Below, one piece after another: positions 57,863 to 64,000 of a stretch of DNA of 64,000 bases. How positions within the stretch are numbered: the stretch's first letter is position 1; the number at the start of each line of letters is the position of its first letter. Both the position numbers and the translations under genes were made by a program. The notes beneath the pieces were generated by a model that worked only from the letters and a program-made list of their open reading frames with translations, was not told where the DNA came from and did no database searches. The stretch is from Actinomycetota bacterium (lineage in GTDB: Bacteria; Actinomycetota; Coriobacteriia; Anaerosomatales; Anaerosomataceae), in the NCBI GenBank assembly GCA_004348925.1, contig RCMX01000001.1, positions 392,941 to 456,940 on the forward strand. Reading direction: 5' to 3'.

Positions 57863-58615
57863 GTGGCCGCCACGTACCGCGTGCGGGCGCTTGCGCTTCG
57901 CAAGACCAAGCTCGGCGAGTCCGATCTCATCGTGACGCTGCTGGCGGCCGACGGCTGTCAGATCCGTGCCGTAGCCAAGGGCGCCCGCAAGACCAAGTCG
58001 CGATTCGGGGCGCGGCTCGAGCCGTTCTCGGTGGCGGATCTCATGCTCTCACCCGGCCGCTCGCTCGAGATCGTCACGGAGGCCGAGACGGTCACGAGCC
58101 ACGACGCGCTCAGGAGCGACTACGACCGCCTTCGCGCGGCCTCGGTGATCGTCGACTTCCTCGACAAGGTGTCGGTCGAGTGCCAGGCCGAGGAACGCCT
58201 CTTCGCGCTTGCTACCGCCACGCTCGACGCGATCGAGATCGCCGCGATCGGGGACCTTCGTTCGCTGGTGGCGACCTTCCTGGTGAAGGGGATGGCGATG
58301 CAGGGGTACCGGCCGCAGCTTGCGGCATGCGCGTGTTGCGCGGCCGCGACGGATCGTGAAGACGTCCGCTTCTCGCTTGCTGCAGGCGGTGTGGTGTGCC
58401 CCGCATGCGCCGGCGCGGACCTCTCGGTCGTGCCGGTCGCGGCGGACGTTCCGGTCGTCATCGATGCCCTGCTTCGCACGAAGCTCGCCGACATCGCGGC
58501 GCTCGGCGTACCGGAGGCGGCGATGAATGACACGTTCCGCCTGGTGAAGACGTTCGTCTCGTATCACCTGCCCGCGCGGATGAAGGCGCTCGACGCGTAC
58601 ATGCGCGAAGGGTAG
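57863..58615 (+). CDS. recO: DNA repair protein RecO
   Basis: Recombination mediator of 250 aa that loads RecA through RecR. The N-terminal OB fold (TYRVRALALRKTKLGESDLIVTL) is followed by a helical C-terminal domain with the zinc-binding cysteines CACC and CPAC (about residues 154-178). GTG 57863 starts 4 bp after deoC. The downstream region changes to toxin-antitoxin genes. Confidence 0.92.
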   Translation: MAATYRVRALALRKTKLGESDLIVTLLAADGCQIRAVAKGARKTKSRFGARLEPFSVADLMLSPGRSLEIVTEAETVTSHDALRSDYDRLRAASVIVDFLDKVSVECQAEERLFALATATLDAIEIAAIGDLRSLVATFLVKGMAMQGYRPQLAACACCAAATDREDVRFSLAAGGVVCPACAGADLSVVPVAADVPVVIDALLRTKLADIAALGVPEAAMNDTFRLVKTFVSYHLPARMKALDAYMREG

Positions 58616-58630
58616 GCGTCCTCGATTCGA

Positions 58631-58688
58631 TTGACATGTCAGAGGTAAGGCGTAGTGTGCCAGGTAAGGACGATGCGCGGAGGTAAGG
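58631..58688 (+). promoter_or_regulatory. Toxin-antitoxin promoter with palindrome and three spaced repeats
   Basis: The -35 element TTGACA (58631-58636) lies in the perfect palindrome TGACATGTCA. A weak -10 TAGTGT (58653-58658) is 16 bp away. AGGTAAGG occurs three times, at 58643, 58662 and 58681, each exactly 19 bp apart; the last copy overlaps the ribosome binding site AAGGAG. These are candidate operator sites for autoregulation by the antitoxin. Confidence 0.6.
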
Positions 58689-58696
58689 AGTGCGGC

Positions 58697-59059
58697 GTGT
58701 ATGCAAACGCGAAGATAACCTCCAAAGGTCAGATCACCATCCCTGCCGGGATTCGCGAAGCGCTCGGAGTCGGCAAAGGCGACACCCTCGTGTTCGAGAC
58801 GACTGCCGACTATGTCACCGTGCGTCGGCAGCCGACGCTGCAGGAAATCGTGGACCGGATTTCGGCAGTCAGTTCGCCGTTCCCGATAAGCGACAAGAGT
58901 GACGACGAACTTGTTTCCGAGGGCATCATGGCGCACTGGGCGGAGAAGGAGAAGCGCTTTGGCGGTCCGTTCGTGGCGGGCCCCGGGGGGAGCTTCATCC
59001 TTCGCGATGGCGAACTCGTCCCCTACGAGCCCGAAGATGATCCTGAGGACTCCGAATGA
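58697..59059 (+). CDS. AbrB/MazE-type antitoxin
   Basis: Transcription-factor-like antitoxin of 120 aa. The swapped-hairpin AbrB DNA-binding domain occupies residues 1-45 (AKITSKGQITIPAGIREALGVGKGD). The acidic C-terminal half presumably wraps the toxin. GTG 58697 is chosen because AAGGAG (58685-58690) lies 6 bp before it. It overlaps the toxin gene by 4 bp (ATGA), the usual arrangement. DNA binding by the tandem repeats upstream is inferred. Confidence 0.85.
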   Translation: MYANAKITSKGQITIPAGIREALGVGKGDTLVFETTADYVTVRRQPTLQEIVDRISAVSSPFPISDKSDDELVSEGIMAHWAEKEKRFGGPFVAGPGGSFILRDGELVPYEPEDDPEDSE

Positions 59060-59451
59060 AGCTGGCGGACACGAGTTGGCTGGTGGCTCTTCTTCAGGCG
59101 GCCGACTGCCACCACAGTCGTGCGGTCACGCTCTGCGATCGGATCCAGGTTGATGGTACTGGGCCGATTCTCGTGACTGAAGCAGTTGTGTTCGAGACGT
59201 TACAGGTGCTAGAGAGCAGATACGGAGTCTCCCCCGCGAACGGGGCGGAAGCCATAGGTTCACTGTGCGGTTCTGAGGACTTCGCGATTGATCCCGTTGC
59301 TCTGGATGCTCTCAAGATCGTTGCAGCTCGGCCCGTGCTTGGATTCGTGGATGGGCTGCTGATTGCGTGCGCTCGGAGGGACCGAGCGCCGGTGCTCACG
59401 TTTGATCGAGCACTTGAGCGCGCGCTGGTCAGTGGTTCATCTGCCCCCTGA
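59056..59451 (+). CDS. PIN-domain toxin (VapC-like ribonuclease)
   Basis: PIN-domain protein of 131 aa, probably a magnesium-dependent ribonuclease toxin neutralised by the preceding antitoxin. Likely acidic active-site residues are Asp5 (MKLADTSWL), Glu in VTEAVVFETL, Asp in LGFVDGLLIACA and Asp in VLTFDRAL. Codon choice is less GC-biased than in neighbouring housekeeping genes (for example GAA, GTT and CTA codons), which hints at horizontal acquisition. RNA target unknown. Confidence 0.87.
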   Translation: MKLADTSWLVALLQAADCHHSRAVTLCDRIQVDGTGPILVTEAVVFETLQVLESRYGVSPANGAEAIGSLCGSEDFAIDPVALDALKIVAARPVLGFVDGLLIACARRDRAPVLTFDRALERALVSGSSAP

Positions 59452-59513
59452 TGTACACTACCAGCACGTCGTTTCGCGTCTTCTGACCGATTCCGAGTCA
59501 AGGGGTTCTCTAC

Positions 59514-60398
59514 ATGTCAGCACTCACGTTCCAGGACATGATCCTGGCGCTCTCGAGGTACTGGGCCGATCAGGGCTGCGTGGTCTTGCAGCCGTACGAC
59601 ATGGAGGTCGGTGCGGGCACGTTCCATCCCGCCACCACGCTTCGCGCGCTCGGCCCGGACGCGTGGCGCACCGCGTACGTGCAGCCATCGCGGCGTCCCA
59701 CCGACGGTCGCTACGGCGAGAATCCTAACCGGCTGCAGCACTACTACCAGTACCAGGTGATCCTCAAGCCGAGCCCGGACGATGTGCTCGACCTGTACTT
59801 CGGCTCGCTCCGCGCCATCGGTATCGAGCCAGCCGAGCATGACATGCGCCTCGTGGAGGATGACTGGGAGTCGCCCACGCTCGGCGCGTGGGGTCTCGGG
59901 TGGGAAGTGTGGCTCAACGGCATGGAAGTCACGCAGTTCACGTACTTCCAGCAGGTCGGCGGCATCGAGTGCCGTCCGGTTCCCGCAGAGATCACCTACG
60001 GGCTCGAGCGGCTTGCCATGTACATCCAGGGCGTGAACAGCGTGTACGACCTCACGTGGTCGGTCGGCCCGGACGGGCTCAAGTTCACCTACGGCGACGT
60101 CTTCTTGCGCAACGAACAGCAGTACTCGGGCTACAACTTCGAGGTCGCCGATGTCGACATGCTGCTCGGCCTGTTCACCACCTACGAGGCCGAGTGCAAG
60201 CGCACGCTCGAGGCGGGACTGGTCCTGCCGGCGTACGACTTCGTGCTGAAGTGCAGCCACGCATTCAACCTGCTCGATGCTCGTGGCGCCATCGCGGTTA
60301 CCGAGCGCACCGGCTACATCCTGCGCGTCCGCTCGCTTGCGAAAGCCTGCTGCGAGGCCTACTACGCACTGGTGACCGAAGGCGGTGATGCCGAATGA
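59514..60398 (+). CDS. glyQ: Glycyl-tRNA synthetase alpha subunit
   Basis: Catalytic subunit of the bacterial alpha2-beta2 glycyl-tRNA synthetase, 294 aa. Characteristic segments are [39 protein letters not shown] and [19 protein letters not shown] 59514 follows AAGGGG. A TACACT sequence (59454-59459) may be a -10 element, with a poor -35. ATGA overlap with glyS. Confidence 0.97.
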   Translation: MSALTFQDMILALSRYWADQGCVVLQPYDMEVGAGTFHPATTLRALGPDAWRTAYVQPSRRPTDGRYGENPNRLQHYYQYQVILKPSPDDVLDLYFGSLRAIGIEPAEHDMRLVEDDWESPTLGAWGLGWEVWLNGMEVTQFTYFQQVGGIECRPVPAEITYGLERLAMYIQGVNSVYDLTWSVGPDGLKFTYGDVFLRNEQQYSGYNFEVADVDMLLGLFTTYEAECKRTLEAGLVLPAYDFVLKCSHAFNLLDARGAIAVTERTGYILRVRSLAKACCEAYYALVTEGGDAE

Positions 60399-62467
60399 GC
60401 CGCGACCTCATCTTCGAGATCGGTTCCGAGGAGATCCCCTCGGCACCGCTCTACGCTGCCGTTACGCAGATCAAGGAGCGCGCCGAGAAGGCGTTCGCCG
60501 ACGCGCACCTGGAGTACGGCTCGATCGCGGTCTACGGCGCCCCGCGCCGCATCGCGCTTGTGGTGAACGACCTTGCGGAGCAGCAGGAAGACGTGACGCT
60601 GCGTCACAAGGGTCCGGCAGCGAAGGCCGCGTTCGACGCTGACGGCGCGCCCACGAAGGCGGCCGAGGGCTTCGCGCGCGGCAAAGGCATCGACGTGGGC
60701 GACCTCGTGGTCGAAGACGTCGAGGGAGGCTCCTACGTCTTCGCGGTCGTCGAGCGCAAGGGGCAGTCGGCGATGACGGTGCTGCCCGAGATCCTGAGCG
60801 GGCTCGTCGCCGGGCTCGACTGGCCGAAGTCCATGCGATGGGGAAGCGGCACCGCCAGGTTCATCCGTCCGGTGCGCTGGCTCGTCGCGCTCTTCGGCGA
60901 CGTGGTCGTCCCGGTGGAGTACGCCGGTGTGACCGCCGGTCGCACGAGCGTCGGGCACCGGTTCCTCGGCGGTCCGGCCGAGATCGCCTCGGCAGGGACG
61001 TACCTGGAGTCGCTCATCGGCGAGAAGGTCGTCGCGAACCAGGACGCCCGCGCAAGCGCGATCCGCGCAGGAGTTGAACGTGCCGCCGCCGAGCGTGGTG
61101 GCACCGCGGTGATTCCCGAGAAGACCTTCGCCGAGGTCGTGAACCTCGTCGAGTGGCCGACGGTCGGCGTGGGGCACTTTGACGAAGCGTTCCTCGACGT
61201 CCCGCGCGAGGTGCTCGAAGAGGCGATGGAGTCCCACCAGCGGTACTTCCCGATCGAACGCGCGGACGGCGGCCTTGCGCCGCACTTCATCGTCGTGCAC
61301 AACGGCGACCCCGCACGCACCGACGCCATCATCGCGGGCCACGAGCGCGTCATCCGCGCGCGTCTGTCCGACGCGTCGTTCTTCTACACCGAGGATCTCA
61401 AGCATCCGCTAGAGGCGTACGTCGACCGGCTCGGCGCGATCGTCTTCCAGGAGAAGCTCGGGTCGCTCGGCGACAAGGTCACGCGGATCGAGGCGCTCGC
61501 GCGAGCGCTGGCTCAGAAGGCGGGCGCGTCGCCGGATGAAGAGGCGTACGCGATCCGTGCCGCGCATCTCGCGAAGGCCGACCTTGTCACCCACGCCGTG
61601 GTCGAGTTCACGTCGCTCCAGGGCGTGATGGGCCGCTACTACGCGCTTGCGTCCGGAGAGGCCGAGGGTGTCGCCGACGCGATCGTCGATCACTACCGGC
61701 CTCGCTTCGCCGGCGACGCCGTCCCGCGCTCGCTTGCCGGCATGCTCGTCTCGGCGGCCGATAAGCTCGACACGATCGCCGGCATCTTCGCGATCGGTCA
61801 GGCGCCGACCGGCTCGGCGGACCCCTATGCGCTTCGCCGCTTCGCGATTGGCATCCTCACGATGATGGTCGACGGCGGTCTTGCGATCACGCTCGACGAG
61901 TCGATCGCCGCCGCGCTCGCCGGGTACGTGGACGTGCTGCCCGAAATGGACGTCGAGAAGGTGGGCGCCGAAATCAAGGCGTTCTTCCTCGGCAGGCTCG
62001 AGGGGATGCTGCGCGACCGCGGGAACGCGTACGACACGGTTGCGGCGGTTCTTGCGATTGTGGGCGACGACCCTGCGGACGCGCTTGCGCGTGCGACGGC
62101 GCTCACCGGCGTTCGTGCCGAGGCCGATGCGATCGAGGACCTCTCGGTGGCATTCGCACGTGCCCGCAACCTGAGCAAGCCCGAGCTCGGCACGGCTGCC
62201 GACGCCACGCTGATGGGCGAGGTGGAGGCCGCCCTCGCGACCGCGCTCGCAACTGCCGAGCGAGCAGCGGGTGACGCGCTCGCACGTGCCGACTACACGG
62301 CGGCCCTTCGCGTGCTCGCCCGGCTGCGCCCGCAGATCGACGCGTTCTTCGACGGCGTGCTCGTGATGGACCCCGATGAAGCCGTCCGCACCGTGCGACT
62401 GCAGCTCCTCAACCGCTTCGTGGCGCTGTTCTCGGCGTTCGCTGACTTCGGCGCTCTGGCGGGCTGA
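60395..62467 (+). CDS. glyS: Glycyl-tRNA synthetase beta subunit
   Basis: tRNA-binding subunit of glycyl-tRNA synthetase, 690 aa. It begins [16 protein letters not shown], has the [17 protein letters not shown] and [10 protein letters not shown] segments, an HD-like domain around residue 430, and an anticodon-binding C-terminus. Length and pairing with GlyQ are standard for the bacterial enzyme. Confidence 0.97.
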   Translation: MSRDLIFEIGSEEIPSAPLYAAVTQIKERAEKAFADAHLEYGSIAVYGAPRRIALVVNDLAEQQEDVTLRHKGPAAKAAFDADGAPTKAAEGFARGKGIDVGDLVVEDVEGGSYVFAVVERKGQSAMTVLPEILSGLVAGLDWPKSMRWGSGTARFIRPVRWLVALFGDVVVPVEYAGVTAGRTSVGHRFLGGPAEIASAGTYLESLIGEKVVANQDARASAIRAGVERAAAERGGTAVIPEKTFAEVVNLVEWPTVGVGHFDEAFLDVPREVLEEAMESHQRYFPIERADGGLAPHFIVVHNGDPARTDAIIAGHERVIRARLSDASFFYTEDLKHPLEAYVDRLGAIVFQEKLGSLGDKVTRIEALARALAQKAGASPDEEAYAIRAAHLAKADLVTHAVVEFTSLQGVMGRYYALASGEAEGVADAIVDHYRPRFAGDAVPRSLAGMLVSAADKLDTIAGIFAIGQAPTGSADPYALRRFAIGILTMMVDGGLAITLDESIAAALAGYVDVLPEMDVEKVGAEIKAFFLGRLEGMLRDRGNAYDTVAAVLAIVGDDPADALARATALTGVRAEADAIEDLSVAFARARNLSKPELGTAADATLMGEVEAALATALATAERAAGDALARADYTAALRVLARLRPQIDAFFDGVLVMDPDEAVRTVRLQLLNRFVALFSAFADFGALAG

Positions 62468-62472
62468 GGCAG

Positions 62473-63285
62473 GTGACGCAGACGCTCACGATCCACGTCC
62501 TCTCGGACTCGCTTGGCGAGACGGGGGAGACCGTCGCGCGCGCTGCAGCCGCGCAATTCGACTCCGAGGCGTTTCGCATCGAACGCTTGCCGAAGGTCTC
62601 AACCGCCGAGGAGCTCCGCGCCGAAGTGAGAGCTCACTGCGGCACGCACTGTATCTTCTTCTACACATTCGTGAACGAGGAACTGCGCGTCGAGATGGGC
62701 AAGCTCGCGTTGGGCGGCGTGCATGCGGTGGATCTGCTCGGCCCGGCCGTCGACGTGCTCATGCGTGCGAGCGGCTACTCGCCCACCGGCGAGGCGGGCG
62801 CCATCCGCCGCACCGATCAGGACTACTTCGACCGCATCGAGGCGATGGAGTTCGCCGTGCGACACGACGACGGTCGCAACACCGAGGGTCTCCAGGAAGC
62901 TGATATCGTGCTCGTGGGCGTCTCTCGCACCAGCAAGACGCCGCTGTCGATGTACCTTGCGTTCAAGGGCTTCAGGGTCGCGAACGTGCCGCTTGCACCC
63001 GGTGTCTCGCCACCGCACGAGCTCTTCGAGCTCGATCCCCGTCGCGTCTTCGGGCTCATCACCTCGGTGGACATCCTCATGGAGATCCGTACGGCACGCA
63101 TGTCGGAGCTGGGGGGATGGGTGCCCGGTTATGCGGAGCGCGAGGCGATCGAGCACGAGCTCGAGGAGGCGCGAGCCGTCATGCGTCGCATCGGCTGCAT
63201 CGTGGTGCACACCGATGACCGCGCCATCGAGGAGACCGCGCGCGAGATCACAGCGCACCTCGAGGGATACGAGACGCAGGACTGA
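62473..63285 (+). CDS. PPDK regulatory protein (bifunctional kinase/pyrophosphorylase, DUF299)
   Basis: Protein of 270 aa of the DUF299 family, which inactivates pyruvate phosphate dikinase by ADP-dependent phosphorylation of a threonine and reactivates it by phosphate-dependent dephosphorylation. Family marks are VLSDSLGETGETVA, the P-loop-like GVSRTSKTPLSMYLA and IGCIVVHTDDRAIEETA. GTG 62473 is 5 bp after glyS. Its location directly before ppdK supports PPDK, rather than PEP synthase, as target. Confidence 0.93.
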   Translation: MTQTLTIHVLSDSLGETGETVARAAAAQFDSEAFRIERLPKVSTAEELRAEVRAHCGTHCIFFYTFVNEELRVEMGKLALGGVHAVDLLGPAVDVLMRASGYSPTGEAGAIRRTDQDYFDRIEAMEFAVRHDDGRNTEGLQEADIVLVGVSRTSKTPLSMYLAFKGFRVANVPLAPGVSPPHELFELDPRRVFGLITSVDILMEIRTARMSELGGWVPGYAEREAIEHELEEARAVMRRIGCIVVHTDDRAIEETAREITAHLEGYETQD

Positions 63286-63402
63286 GAGGTTCCGTCCGTC
63301 CGTCTGACCCGCCTGCGCAACCGTCAGCCAGAACGCGTGTCCTGATGCGCGATGTTTACGTTATCATGCTCTGGTCAGTCGCCGGTGTGAGGGAGAAGTG
63401 AC

Positions 63403-64000
<598 letters not shown>

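Overview
The window is a gene-dense stretch of GC-rich bacterial chromosome from an anaerobe that I infer to be an actinobacterium of class Coriobacteriia or a close relative. The grounds are the clostridial-type Rnf operon (order C-D-G-E-A-B), frequent GTG and TTG starts, the gene order L21-L27-Obg-ProBA-NadD-YqeK-LytR-RsfS, a CIRCE-controlled hrcA-dnaJ pair, the split glycyl-tRNA synthetase GlyQS, and pyruvate phosphate dikinase next to its regulator. Taxonomy is inferred from gene content only. No prophage, insertion sequence, CRISPR array or rRNA operon is visible.

Layout. 1-560: 3' end of a group-3-like [NiFe] hydrogenase large subunit. 682-6603: complete rnfCDGEAB operon (ferredoxin:NAD+ oxidoreductase and ion pump), a NusG-domain-II protein and a Gx-family membrane protein. 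6622-13037: RadC and the cell-elongation cluster mreBCD-pbp2-rodA. 13064-18091: a DUF697-like protein, two radical-SAM-associated genes and RNase G. 18102-26581: a promoter, L21 and L27, Obg, proline biosynthesis, NAD biosynthesis, a degenerate LytR-type protein, RsfS and a DMT transporter. 26645-26720: tRNA-Ala(GGC) with its own promoter and terminator.

26839-33543 is the most unusual locus: a 2,234-residue secreted multiheme c-type cytochrome. It has 14 CxxCH motifs in three clusters, two fibronectin-III-like segments, two near-identical 400-residue modules of unknown function, and a C-terminus in which two CxxCH motifs are each followed 14-15 residues later by a CxCH motif. A second secreted cytochrome with seven CxxCH motifs lies on the minus strand at 45554-46663. 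With the hydrogenase and Rnf these suggest, but do not prove, a respiratory or extracellular electron-transfer lifestyle.

33650-46663 also holds leuS, a cysteine-rich membrane protein of unknown function, competence genes comEA and comEC, holA, rpsT, pabB, lepA and hemW. 46768-58615 is a conserved housekeeping run: CIRCE-hrcA-dnaJ-rsmE-mtaB-phoH-HD phosphodiesterase-ybeY-DgkA/PAP2 fusion-CorC-like-cdd-era-deoC-recO. 58631-59451 is an AbrB-type antitoxin and PIN toxin pair with three equally spaced repeats in its promoter region. The window ends with glyQS, the PPDK regulatory protein and the 5' part of ppdK.

Most genes are co-directional (+) and many overlap by 4 bp (ATGA or GTGA), indicating translational coupling. 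Only rpsT, pabB and the seven-heme cytochrome are on the minus strand.
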